Assembly: GCA_007280315.1 (NCBI GenBank)
Contig: QYQC01000125.1
Coordinates: forward strand, 1-22,997
DNA: 22,997 bases
Direction: 5' to 3'
Source: Betaproteobacteria bacterium
GTDB taxonomy: Bacteria > Pseudomonadota > Gammaproteobacteria > Burkholderiales > SG8-39
Each line of letters starts with the position of its first letter. The first letter of the stretch is position 1. A program made the position numbers and the translations under genes. Below the pieces are notes generated by a model. It made no database searches, was not told the DNA's origin, and was given only the letters and a program-made list of their open reading frames with translations. Of this stretch, positions 1-8,217 are shown one piece after another.

Positions 1-723
1 CGGGGTTGCAAGAGCGTTGCGTTCACCTATAACGATCCGGGGATCTTCGCAGAGTATGCGATGGAGGTTGCCGACGCCTGTCACGCCGTCGGCGTGCAGA
101 CGGTGGCGGTCACCGCAGGCTATATCCACGCCGCGCCGCGGCGCGAATTCTACGCCAAGATGGACGCGGCCAACGTCGATCTCAAGGCGTTTACGGAAGA
201 GTTCTATGTCAAGCTCACCGGCGCGCACCTGGCGCCTGTGCTGGAAACGCTCAAGTACCTGAAGCACGAGACCGCGGTGTGGCTCGAGATCACCACGCTG
301 CTGATTCCAGGCAAGAACGACAGCGATGCCGAGCTCGAAGCCCTGAGCGCCTGGATCGCGCGTGAACTCGGTCCGGACGTGCCGCTGCATTTTTCCGCGT
401 TTCATCCGGACTGGAAAATGACCGGTATTCCAGCCACGCCCGCGGCGACGCTGACGCGCGCACGGCGGATTGCGCTCGGGCACGGGCTGCACTACGTCTA
501 CACCGGCAACGTGCACGATGCGGAAGGTGGAACCACGCATTGTCCGCATTGCGCCAACGCGCTGATCGTGCGCGACTGGTACAACATCCTCAACTACCGC
601 GTCAGCGCGGACGGGCATTGCCGGGAATGCGGTGCGATCGTCGCCGGACGGTTTCAGCCGTTTGATGTCACGCGACAATTCGGCTCGAAACGGATGCCGG
701 TTCGCATTGCGGGGGCAAGTTGA
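1..723 (+). CDS. amrS: AmmeMemoRadiSam system radical SAM enzyme, 5'-truncated
   Basis: The gene is open from base 1 and ends at TGA 721-723, so only the last 240 codons are in the window. The N-terminal part with the CxxxCxxC iron-sulfur cysteines is missing. The visible part begins SVAFTYNDPGIFAEYA, typical of this radical-SAM branch related to pyruvate formate-lyase activating enzymes. It carries the conserved run TLLIPGKND near the middle, then YTGNVHDAEGGTTHCPHC near the C-terminus, and ends in a small zinc-ribbon-like tail (CPHC ... CREC ... GRF). Family members are encoded with AMMECR1 and Memo homologues, which must lie outside the window if present. The substrate is not established. 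Identification is by motif recall, not by search. The next gene, lexA, has its own promoter 30-40 bases downstream, so the two are probably not co-regulated. Confidence 0.85.
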   Translation, partial: RGCKSVAFTYNDPGIFAEYAMEVADACHAVGVQTVAVTAGYIHAAPRREFYAKMDAANVDLKAFTEEFYVKLTGAHLAPVLETLKYLKHETAVWLEITTLLIPGKNDSDAELEALSAWIARELGPDVPLHFSAFHPDWKMTGIPATPAATLTRARRIALGHGLHYVYTGNVHDAEGGTTHCPHCANALIVRDWYNILNYRVSADGHCRECGAIVAGRFQPFDVTRQFGSKRMPVRIAGAS

Positions 724-737
724 GTCAAATGGTGCGC

Positions 738-770
738 TTGACTGTTTACTGAAACTGTATAAAGATACAG
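738..770 (+). promoter_or_regulatory. lexA promoter with LexA box
   Basis: A perfect LexA operator, CTGT-N8-ACAG, lies at 755-770 (CTGTATAAAGATACAG), 26 bases before the lexA ATG. A TTGACT hexamer at 738-743 makes a good -35. The -10 would be TAAAGA (760-765, 16-base spacer), inside the operator, so LexA binding would block RNA polymerase. A second, imperfect box overlaps it at 742-757 (CTGT-N8-ACTG, one mismatch in the core). Autoregulation of lexA by LexA is well established; the tandem arrangement here is inferred. Confidence 0.88.
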
Positions 771-796
771 GCTCCGCAACAGCCTAGGGTTCGCCG

Positions 797-1399
797 ATGG
801 AAGCGCTCACCGCCAAGCAGCAGGAAATCCTGACGCTGATACGCCAGGCCATCGAGACCACCGGCCTGCCACCTACCCGCGCCGAGATCGCCGAGGCGAT
901 GGACTACAGTTCGCACAACGCGGCCGAGGAGCATTTGCGCATGCTCGAGCGCAAGGGTGCGATCGAAATTGTAAAGGGCTCGGCGCGCGGCATCCGCCTG
1001 AAGGACGGGGGCGGCATTCCGCTGATCGGGCGCGTCGCTGCTGGCGCCCCCATTCTGGCAGAAGAACACATAGAGGCGCATTACCAGGTCGATCCGGCGC
1101 TGTTCAAGCCCCGCGCCGATTTTCTGCTCAAGGTACGCGGCATGAGCATGCGCGATGCTGGCATCCATGATGGCGACCTGCTGGCCGTGCACAAAACCAG
1201 CGAAGCGCGCGCCGGGCAGGTCGTGGTCGCGCGCCTCAACGACGAGGTGACGGTAAAGCGCCTGCGCCGCCGTGGCGCAATCATCGAGTTGTTACCCGAA
1301 AATCCGGAATTCGAGCCGATACTCGTCGACCCCAGGCGCGAAGAATTCGCCATCGAAGGCCTGGGCGTGGGGGTAATTCGAGCCGGTCGATCCTTGTAG
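797..1399 (+). CDS. lexA: LexA SOS repressor / self-cleaving protease
   Basis: This is the SOS master repressor. Its 200 residues match the usual proteobacterial length. The N-terminal winged helix-turn-helix (about 1-68) contains PPTRAEIAEAM and NAAEEHLRMLERKG, close to the E. coli DNA-reading helices. The S24-type C-terminal domain has the self-cleavage bond Ala82-Gly83 in IGRVAAGAP, the nucleophile Ser117 in RGMSMRDAGI and the general base Lys154 in DEVTVKRL, so RecA-stimulated autocleavage should be intact. The ATG start gives the standard N-terminus MEALTAKQQEIL. It is autoregulated through the operator at 755-770 and lies just upstream of recA, its co-protease, which carries the same operator. 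The pairing of both master SOS genes within 2 kb is common in betaproteobacteria. Confidence 0.97.
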   Translation: MEALTAKQQEILTLIRQAIETTGLPPTRAEIAEAMDYSSHNAAEEHLRMLERKGAIEIVKGSARGIRLKDGGGIPLIGRVAAGAPILAEEHIEAHYQVDPALFKPRADFLLKVRGMSMRDAGIHDGDLLAVHKTSEARAGQVVVARLNDEVTVKRLRRRGAIIELLPENPEFEPILVDPRREEFAIEGLGVGVIRAGRSL

Positions 1400-1455
1400 T
1401 CCCGACCACTTCCTTACATGAAGTCCCTGAATTTCATGCAATTTGTACATTGCGA

Positions 1456-1488
1456 TTGCATTAATTCAAAAACTGTATAAAAATACAG
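1456..1488 (+). promoter_or_regulatory. recA promoter with LexA box
   Basis: A perfect LexA operator CTGTATAAAAATACAG lies at 1473-1488, 63 bases before the recA ATG. The likely -35 is TTGCAT (1456-1461) and the -10 is within the operator (TAAAAA, 1478-1483, 16-base spacer). The distance from -35 to operator is exactly the same as at lexA (17 bases from the first base of one to the first base of the other). A small inverted repeat (CATGAA 1417-1422, TTCATG 1433-1438) sits just upstream and has no known role. Confidence 0.87.
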
Positions 1489-1551
1489 GTCAACGCCGAA
1501 GCTTGGCGTTCGTTGATGCACACATTGCCACCGAAACCGAAGGAGATTTTC

Positions 1552-2583
<1,032 letters not shown>

Positions 2584-2601
2584 CGCCCGAGTCCGGGAAC
2601 T

Positions 2602-3051
2602 GTGGCGAAACCAGAGGTCTCGCTGCGCGGGCGGGCGCTGGCCATGCTTGCGCGGCGGGAGCATACTCGCGCCGAAATGGCGCTAAAACTTTCGCCCCAC
2701 GCCGAATCACCAGAACAGCTCGACCAGCTGCTGGACGCACTAGTCGCGCGCGGCTGGCTGTCGGAGCAGCGATTCGCAGAGTCCCGGGCGAATTCCCTGG
2801 CGCGCAAGTTTGGCAGTCGTAAAATTGAACACGATCTCAGGAGCCGCGGGGTATCCGCTGAAGTTGTCGAGCGCAGTGTGGAGCAGGCGCGCGCGCACGA
2901 GCTGGAGCACTGTCGTACCGCATGGCAGAAGAAATTCGGCATGCTGCCGCAAGGTGCCGCCGAGCGCGGCCGGCAGATGCGCTTTCTCGCCGGTCGCGGC
3001 TTTTCTGCCGATGTAGTGAGCCGGGTGCTTAAAGCCGGAGATTCAGACTGA
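2602..3051 (+). CDS. recX: Regulatory protein RecX
   Basis: RecX binds within the RecA filament and limits its extension and co-protease activity. The product is 149 residues, the usual size. It is nearly all helical, with the family's repeated three-helix units: RALAMLARREHTRAEM near the N-terminus, LVARGWLSEQRFAESRA in the middle, and RFLAGRGFSADVVSRVL at the C-terminus. The start is GTG at 2602 with a modest GGGAA upstream. The 18-base gap after recA and the absence of a terminator indicate recA-recX co-transcription under SOS control. Its stop codon overlaps the ATG of the next gene by one base (TGATG), suggesting translational coupling. Confidence 0.93.
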   Translation: MAKPEVSLRGRALAMLARREHTRAEMALKLSPHAESPEQLDQLLDALVARGWLSEQRFAESRANSLARKFGSRKIEHDLRSRGVSAEVVERSVEQARAHELEHCRTAWQKKFGMLPQGAAERGRQMRFLAGRGFSADVVSRVLKAGDSD

Positions 3052-4085
3052 TGTCTGCTGACGAAAAATCCCTGGACGGTTGGCGCGAAGAAATGCGCTC
3101 GGCCTTCCTCTATCGGGTGATGGCCGACGCCGAAGCGGGCACGCCGCGCGACGACCTGTTCCGCGGTCTGGCAATTGAAGCCGAGAATCAGGCGGGAATC
3201 TGGGCGCGTAAGGCCGGCGTCACGCCACCGGCTTACGTCCCCGATCTGCGCGCGCGCATGGTTGCCGCGCTGGTGCGCCGTCACGGCCCGCGTCCCCTGC
3301 GCGCAATTCTGGTGGCGATGAAAGTGCGTGGCTTGTCGGTGTATTCGCATGCTGCACCCGGCCATCCCGTGCCGACCACGCTGGAAGACGTGGGAAAGCG
3401 CCATCGGGCGATGAGCGGCGGTGGCAATCTGCGAGCGGCGGTGTTCGGCGTCAACGACGGCCTGGTATCGAACGCCAGCCTGATTCTGGGCGTAGCCGGT
3501 GCATCGGCCAACAATTCCATCATTCTGCTTTCCGGCGTCGCCGGCCTCCTGGCCGGTGCATTTTCGATGGCGGCGGGCGAATATGTTTCGGTACGTTCGC
3601 AGCGCGAAATGTTCGAGCATCAGATTGGCCTCGAGCGCGACGAGCTGGCGCAATACCCGGAGGAGGAAGCAGAGGAGTTGGCGCTTATTTACGCTGCGCG
3701 CGGCCTGGCGCGCGAGGACGCGTTAAAACTGGCCAGAACCATCATTGCCGATCCGGCGCAGGCGCTGGATACGCTCGCGCGCGAGGAACTGGGCCTGAAC
3801 CCGGACGAACTCGGGTCGCCCTCGGGCGCAGCGATTTTTTCATTCCTTTCTTTCGCGGCAGGCGCGTTCGTGCCGCTGCTCCCCTTTCTGGTGATTGCCG
3901 GCGAACACGCATTGCAGTTCACAGTCGGTATCACCGCGCTCGCGCTGTTTGCAGTTGGCGCCGCGATCAGTTTGTTCACCGGCAGAAGCGCCGTTCGCGA
4001 CGGCATGCGCATGCTGGTTATCGGCGCCGCAGCCGGCGGCCTGACTTACGTCATAGGCAAGATGCTCGGGGTCAGTTTGACTTAG
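3051..4085 (+). CDS. VIT1/CCC1-family Fe/Mn transporter with N-terminal ferritin-like domain
   Basis: The C-terminal two thirds (about 120-344) match the vacuolar iron transporter family: LRAAVFGVNDGLVSNASLI, then GAFSMAAGEYVSVRSQRE, an acidic cytosolic helix region (YPEEEAEELALIY), and three closing membrane spans. Members export or sequester Fe2+/Mn2+. Residues 1-60 resemble the ferritin-like domain of bacterial MbfA-type proteins, with a first helix REEMRSAFLYRVMADAE. In the second helix the usual di-iron ExxH is replaced by A44 and Q47 (LAIEAENQAGIW), so iron binding there may be lost. The ATG at 3051 overlaps the recX stop, with GGAG at 3037-3040. Placement directly after recA-recX implies co-transcription and possibly damage-linked expression, which would suit limiting Fenton chemistry; that link is inference. 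Confidence 0.9.
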   Translation: MSADEKSLDGWREEMRSAFLYRVMADAEAGTPRDDLFRGLAIEAENQAGIWARKAGVTPPAYVPDLRARMVAALVRRHGPRPLRAILVAMKVRGLSVYSHAAPGHPVPTTLEDVGKRHRAMSGGGNLRAAVFGVNDGLVSNASLILGVAGASANNSIILLSGVAGLLAGAFSMAAGEYVSVRSQREMFEHQIGLERDELAQYPEEEAEELALIYAARGLAREDALKLARTIIADPAQALDTLAREELGLNPDELGSPSGAAIFSFLSFAAGAFVPLLPFLVIAGEHALQFTVGITALALFAVGAAISLFTGRSAVRDGMRMLVIGAAAGGLTYVIGKMLGVSLT

Positions 4086-4156
4086 AGTCTATTTGCATGT
4101 GGGCCGGATTCAGGCGAAAATTCAATCTTTTACCTCAGGACAGCTGGACTCGATGG

Positions 4157-4179
4157 CGCTTCGCGCCCGGCCCGAAGCG
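4157..4179 (+). promoter_or_regulatory. Stem-loop covering the alaS ribosome-binding region
   Basis: A perfect 7-bp inverted repeat, CGCTTCG (4157-4163) and CGAAGCG (4173-4179), with a nine-base loop, ends five bases before the alaS ATG at 4185. The 3' arm occupies the position where a Shine-Dalgarno sequence would sit, and no strong one is visible elsewhere. Folded RNA would hide the initiation region. There is no following U-run, so it is not a terminator. A regulatory role is inferred. Confidence 0.5.
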
Positions 4180-4184
4180 AAATT

Positions 4185-6797
4185 ATGAAATCCGCAGAAA
4201 TCCGCAGTAAATTCCTCGAATTTTTCGCCCAGCGCGGCCACGCCATTGTGTCCTCCAGTTCGCTGGTGCCGGGGAATGATCCGACTCTGCTGTTTACCAA
4301 TTCGGGCATGGTGCAATTCAAGGACGTGTTTCTGGGCAAGGAACCGCGGCCCTACAAGCGCGCCACCACGTCGCAGCGCAGCGTGCGCGCCGGCGGCAAA
4401 CACAATGATCTGGAAAACGTCGGCTATACCGCGCGCCACCATACGTTTTTCGAGATGCTGGGAAATTTCTCTTTCGGCGATTATTTCAAGCATGACGCAA
4501 TTCACTATGCCTGGGATCTGCTCACCGAGGTATACAAGCTGCCCAAGGACAAATTGTGGGTGACGGTGTATCAGACCGACGACGAGGCCTATGCCATCTG
4601 GGCCGACGACATCAAGGTGCCCAAGGACCGTATCACGCGCATCGGCGACAAGCCCGGCGGCGGATCGGATAATTTCTGGCAGATGGGCGAGACCGGCCCC
4701 TGCGGGCCGTGCAGCGAGATCTTCTACGATCACGGTCCGGGCGTCGCCGGCGGCCCGCCGGGAACGCCGGAAGCAGACGGTGATCGCTATATCGAGATCT
4801 GGAACCTGGTGTTCATGCAATACAACCGCGACGACGCGGGCAAGTTGAACCCGTTGCCCAGGCCGTCGGTGGACACCGGCATGGGCCTGGAGCGTATCGC
4901 CGCGGTGTTGCAGGGCGTGCATTCGAACTACGACATCGATCTGTTCCAGGATTTGATCAAGGCGGCGGCTCGCGAAACCCATGTCAAGGACTTGGCGAGC
5001 AATTCGCTCAAAGTAATCGCCGATCATATCCGCGCGACGTCCTTCCTGATCGTCGACGGTGTGATTCCCGGCAACGAAGGCCGCGGCTATGTGCTCCGGC
5101 GCATCATCCGCCGCGCCATTCGTCACGGCTATAAACTCGGCCAGACCGAAGCTTTCTTTCACCGCCTGGTCGAGGACCTGGCAGGTGTCATGGGCGAGGC
5201 CTATCCGGAGTTGCAGAAGGCGAAGGAGCGCGTAACCCGGGTGTTGAAAACGGAAGAGGAGCGTTTTGCCGAGACCCTGGAACATGGCATGAAGGTGCTC
5301 GAAGGCGCGCTTACGCGCGAGGACCGGCTGCTCGACGGCGAAACCGTGTTTCAGCTCTATGACACCTTCGGCTTCCCGGTCGATCTGACGGCGGACATCG
5401 CACGCGAGCGCGAAGTGCGCGTCGACTACGCCGGCTTCGAGGCGGCGATGCAGCGCCAGCGCGAGCGCGCCCGCGCCGCCTCCAAATTCACGGTGACCGC
5501 GGGGGTGGAGTACTCGGGGCGCCCGACCGAGTTTCACGGCTACGATACGCTCACGCTCGAAGGCACCGTGGCGGCGTTGTATCGCGAAGGAACGTCGGTG
5601 GACGAGATCGCCGCCGGCGAGTCGGCGGTGGTGGTGCTGGACCGCACGTCGTTCTATGCCGAGTCCGGCGGGCAGGTGGGCGATCGGGGCGAACTTGCCG
5701 GTGTGAACGGCAGCTTTAATGTCGAGGACACGCAGAAAATCCAGGCCGAGGTGTTTGGCCACAAGGGCGAACTCAAAACCGGGCGGATGCGCGTCGGTGA
5801 TCGTGTCATGGCCGCTGTGGACAGCGCGGCGCGCGCGCGCGCTGCCTGGAACCATTCGGCCACTCACTTGATGCATGCGGCACTGCGCAAGGTACTGGGC
5901 GCGCATGTTCAGCAAAAAGGTTCGCTCGTCGATGCGCAACGCACGCGCTTTGATTTCTCGCACAATGAGCCGATGGAGGAGGCGCAGCTGTGCCAGGTTG
6001 AACAACTGGTCAACCACGAGGTTCGTCGCAACACTGAGGTTTCAGTCCGCGTGATGAAATACGACGACGCGATCAAGGCCGGAGCGATGGCGCTGTTCGG
6101 CGAGAAATACGGCGACGAAGTGCGTGTGGTCGGCATGGGCGAGTTTTCCACCGAGTTGTGCGGCGGCACCCATGTGCGCCGCACCGGTGATATCGGTTTT
6201 TTCAAGATCGTTTCCGAGTCCGGCGTGGCCGCGGGAATACGCCGGGTCGAAGCGGTCACTGCCGACGGCGCTCTGTCCTGGGTGCAGCAACAGGAGGCGC
6301 GGCTGGCCGAGGCTGCGCAATTGCTCAAGTCGCCGCCGCAGGAACTGAGCCAGAAAATTTCCCAGATCATGGAGGGGGCGAGGACGCTTGAAAAAGAGCT
6401 GGCACGTCTGAAAGCGAAAGTTGCATCGTCGCAGGGTGACGACCTCGCCACGCAGGCAGCGGACGTAAGCGGGGTGAAGGTACTTGCGGTGACGTTGGAG
6501 GGCGCCGATGTCAAGGCTCTACGCGAGACCCTGGACAAACTGAAAGACAAGCTGAAATCGGCGGCAGTGGTGCTTGCGTCGAGCGAGGGCAGTAAGGTGA
6601 GTCTGATCGCCGGGGTCACCGACGATCTGACGGCGAAATTGAAAGCGGGGGAACTAGTCAATTTCGTGGCGCAGCAAGTCGGCGGCAAGGGCGGCGGCCG
6701 CGCCGACATGGCGCAGGCCGGCGGCACCGATGCATCCAAGTTGCCCGGGGCGCTGGCCTCAGTCGACGCGTGGGTGCGGCAGAAACTTCTGGGCTAG
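4185..6797 (+). CDS. alaS: Alanyl-tRNA synthetase
   Basis: This enzyme charges tRNA-Ala in the cytoplasm. The 870-residue product has the full domain series: class II catalytic core with motif 1/2 region (LFTNSGMVQFKDVFLG, RHHTFFEMLGNFSFGDYF), the tRNA-recognition helical region, the editing domain with its zinc-binding HSATH (H557, H561) and CGGTH (C659, H663), and the C-terminal C-Ala domain with a GGKGGGRADMAQAGG run. The ATG at 4185 gives the standard N-terminus MKSAEIRSKFLEFF. It lies 99 bases after the VIT1-family gene; a weak TTGCAT-N17-GAAAAT promoter is possible at 4093-4121. A stem-loop sits over the initiation region. The recA-recX-alaS neighbourhood is common in proteobacteria. 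Confidence 0.98.
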   Translation: MKSAEIRSKFLEFFAQRGHAIVSSSSLVPGNDPTLLFTNSGMVQFKDVFLGKEPRPYKRATTSQRSVRAGGKHNDLENVGYTARHHTFFEMLGNFSFGDYFKHDAIHYAWDLLTEVYKLPKDKLWVTVYQTDDEAYAIWADDIKVPKDRITRIGDKPGGGSDNFWQMGETGPCGPCSEIFYDHGPGVAGGPPGTPEADGDRYIEIWNLVFMQYNRDDAGKLNPLPRPSVDTGMGLERIAAVLQGVHSNYDIDLFQDLIKAAARETHVKDLASNSLKVIADHIRATSFLIVDGVIPGNEGRGYVLRRIIRRAIRHGYKLGQTEAFFHRLVEDLAGVMGEAYPELQKAKERVTRVLKTEEERFAETLEHGMKVLEGALTREDRLLDGETVFQLYDTFGFPVDLTADIAREREVRVDYAGFEAAMQRQRERARAASKFTVTAGVEYSGRPTEFHGYDTLTLEGTVAALYREGTSVDEIAAGESAVVVLDRTSFYAESGGQVGDRGELAGVNGSFNVEDTQKIQAEVFGHKGELKTGRMRVGDRVMAAVDSAARARAAWNHSATHLMHAALRKVLGAHVQQKGSLVDAQRTRFDFSHNEPMEEAQLCQVEQLVNHEVRRNTEVSVRVMKYDDAIKAGAMALFGEKYGDEVRVVGMGEFSTELCGGTHVRRTGDIGFFKIVSESGVAAGIRRVEAVTADGALSWVQQQEARLAEAAQLLKSPPQELSQKISQIMEGARTLEKELARLKAKVASSQGDDLATQAADVSGVKVLAVTLEGADVKALRETLDKLKDKLKSAAVVLASSEGSKVSLIAGVTDDLTAKLKAGELVNFVAQQVGGKGGGRADMAQAGGTDASKLPGALASVDAWVRQKLLG

Positions 6798-6833
6798 AGC
6801 GACAGCGCAGGGGTGCGCGTCTGCCCGCGCCGT

Positions 6834-6851
6834 GCTGTATGGGCTGTATGG
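6834..6851 (+). repeat. Tandem 9-bp repeat upstream of the aromatic leader
   Basis: GCTGTATGG occurs twice head-to-tail (6834-6842 and 6843-6851) between alaS and the leader peptide. It may be part of the promoter or operator of the DAHP synthase unit, but I cannot recognise a convincing -35/-10 pair in 6798-6895. A candidate TTGCCA (6859-6864) with ATTGAA (6882-6887) is poor and would put the transcript start too close to the leader ribosome-binding site. A hairpin GCGCA-GGGG-TGCGC at 6805-6818 lacks a U-run. Confidence 0.4.
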
Positions 6852-6908
6852 GCAAAACTTGCCAAGCGCGCGGAATGTGTGATTGAATCCGTGCTGGAGA
6901 TGAATGAA

Positions 6909-6980
6909 ATGAGCCGCACCTACGCCTTTTGGTTTTACTTTTTCGGCTTTTCCCAGCCGCTGGCGGAGGAATTGAGCTAA
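6909..6980 (+). CDS. Aromatic-rich leader peptide of an attenuator
   Basis: This is a 23-codon open frame. It begins at ATG 6909 with GGAG at 6896-6899 (nine-base spacing) and stops at TAA 6978-6980. The in-frame ATG at 6900 abuts GGAG directly and is a less likely start. The peptide is MSRTYAFWFYFFGFSQPLAEEL plus Ser. Eight of ten consecutive residues (codons at 6921-6950) are aromatic: five Phe, two Tyr, one Trp. It is followed by an intrinsic terminator and then an aromatic-pathway gene, the arrangement of known leader peptides such as those of E. coli pheA and pheST. The peptide itself probably has no function beyond ribosome stalling when charged aromatic tRNA is scarce. The call is by context and composition. 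Confidence 0.8.
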   Translation: MSRTYAFWFYFFGFSQPLAEELS

Positions 6981-7012
6981 GTTTGCGCCCAAGTATCCAA
7001 GAAAACCGCCAG
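6953..7012 (+). promoter_or_regulatory. Antiterminator element of the aromatic attenuator
   Basis: CTGGCGG at 6960-6966, inside the leader reading frame, is identical to the 3' arm of the terminator (7023-7029). It can pair with the terminator's 5' arm CCGCCAG (7006-7012), so the two structures exclude each other. A tight local hairpin CCAG (6953-6956) with CTGG (6960-6963) could hold this segment when no ribosome is present. A ribosome stalled on the early aromatic codons (from 6927) would leave 6960-6966 free and favour read-through. One reaching the stop at 6978 would cover it and favour termination. The pairings are visible in the sequence; the behaviour is inferred from classical attenuators. 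Confidence 0.72.
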
Positions 7013-7038
7013 TGCCGAAAGCCTGGCGGTTTTTTTTT
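7002..7038 (+). terminator. Intrinsic terminator (attenuator) before the DAHP synthase
   Basis: Arms ACCGCCAG (7005-7012) and CTGGCGGT (7023-7030) pair perfectly around a ten-base loop and are followed by nine T residues (7030-7038). The A-run 7002-7005 can extend the stem against the first Ts. It lies 205 bases after alaS but only 22 bases after the leader-peptide stop and 109 bases before the aroG-like ATG, so it fits an attenuator better than a simple alaS terminator. Confidence 0.9.
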
Positions 7039-7146
7039 GCCGATGACAAAACTATGACTACTACAGCAATCGCACGCAGAATAAACCGGCTCCTGCCGGC
7101 CGATGCAGCCGACCGCCCCCGGACCGACCGGTATCAAGGAGAGATC

Positions 7147-8217
7147 ATGGCCTACAAGATTGACGACGTCCGTATTCGCGAAATCAAGGAACTCGCTCCG
7201 CCTTCGCATGCGATTCGCGAATTTCCGGTGTCCGACGCGGTCGAGCGCCTTACCTACGAGACGCGCCAGGGCATACACGGCATTCTGCACGCGGCTGACG
7301 ACCGCCTGCTGGTTGTAATCGGCCCGTGTTCGATCCATGACCCCAAATCAGCGCTGGAGTACGCGCTGCGCCTGGCCAACGAAAAGGCCAGACACGCAGC
7401 GGACCTGTTGATCGCGATGCGGGTCTATTTCGAGAAACCGCGTACCACAGTGGGCTGGAAGGGCCTCATCAACGACCCGCGCCTGGACGGCAGCTTCAAC
7501 ATCAACGAGGGCCTGCGCCTCGCGCGCAATGTGCTGCTCGATATCAACGAACTGGGCGTGCCGGCAGGCGTCGAGTACCTCGACATGATCACGCCGCAGT
7601 ATATTGCCGATCTCGTGAGCTGGGGCGCGATCGGGGCGCGCACCACGGAATCGCAGGTTCACCGCGAACTTGCTTCCGGGCTCTCCTGCCCGGTCGGATT
7701 CAAGAACGGTACGGACGGCAACATCCGTATTGCGGTGGATGCGATCAAGACATCGCGCCAGCCGCATCATTTTCTTTCGGTTACCAAAGCCGGACACTCG
7801 GCCATCGTTTCCACCAACGGCAACGAAGATTGCCATGTCATCCTGCGCGGCGGCCCCAAGCCCAATTATGATGCCGCCAGCGTGGACGCGGCGGCCCTGC
7901 AACTGGCGTCCTCCGGGCTGGAGCAGCGGTTGATGATCGATTTTTCCCATGCGAACAGTGAAAAGAACTATCTGCGCCAGCTGGATGTGTGTGCTGACGT
8001 GGCGGGCCAGATTGCGGCGGGCGACGACCGCGTCATCGGCGTGATGGCCGAATCGCATCTGCATCCCGGGCGGCAGGACATGGTGCCGGGCAAGCCGCTC
8101 GCCTACGGCGTGTCGGTCACCGACGCCTGCGTCGGTTGGGATGACAGTGTAGAGCTGCTCGAGCGTCTGGCCGACGCGGTGCGCCAGCGGCGTCTGGTGC
8201 ATGAGGCTGAAGACTAG
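7147..8217 (+). CDS. aroG: Class I 3-deoxy-7-phosphoheptulonate (DAHP) synthase, AroG-like
   Basis: The enzyme condenses phosphoenolpyruvate and erythrose 4-phosphate, the first step of the shikimate pathway. The 356-residue product is very close in outline to E. coli AroG: an N-terminus of DDVRIREIKEL type, GPCSIHD with the metal ligand Cys61, RVYFEKPRTTVGWKG, SWGAIGARTTESQVHRELAS, GFKNGTDG, MIDFSHANS and GVMAESHL. The N-terminal match to AroG hints at phenylalanine feedback inhibition, though this cannot be decided by eye. I chose the ATG at 7147 because AGGAG (7137-7141) precedes it by five bases; an upstream in-frame extension runs into the terminator hairpin. Expression is probably controlled by the leader-peptide attenuator at 6896-7038. 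Confidence 0.95.
   Translation: MAYKIDDVRIREIKELAPPSHAIREFPVSDAVERLTYETRQGIHGILHAADDRLLVVIGPCSIHDPKSALEYALRLANEKARHAADLLIAMRVYFEKPRTTVGWKGLINDPRLDGSFNINEGLRLARNVLLDINELGVPAGVEYLDMITPQYIADLVSWGAIGARTTESQVHRELASGLSCPVGFKNGTDGNIRIAVDAIKTSRQPHHFLSVTKAGHSAIVSTNGNEDCHVILRGGPKPNYDAASVDAAALQLASSGLEQRLMIDFSHANSEKNYLRQLDVCADVAGQIAAGDDRVIGVMAESHLHPGRQDMVPGKPLAYGVSVTDACVGWDDSVELLERLADAVRQRRLVHEAED

Noticed and set aside
4122..6017. 631-codon open frame on the - strand opposite alaS
   Set aside because: It mirrors the alaS codon bias in a GC-rich genome. The translation has no recognisable domain, and alaS on + is certain.
7012..7146. N-terminal extension of the DAHP synthase
   Set aside because: It would start inside the terminator hairpin. 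ATG 7147 has a good Shine-Dalgarno sequence and gives the AroG-like N-terminus.
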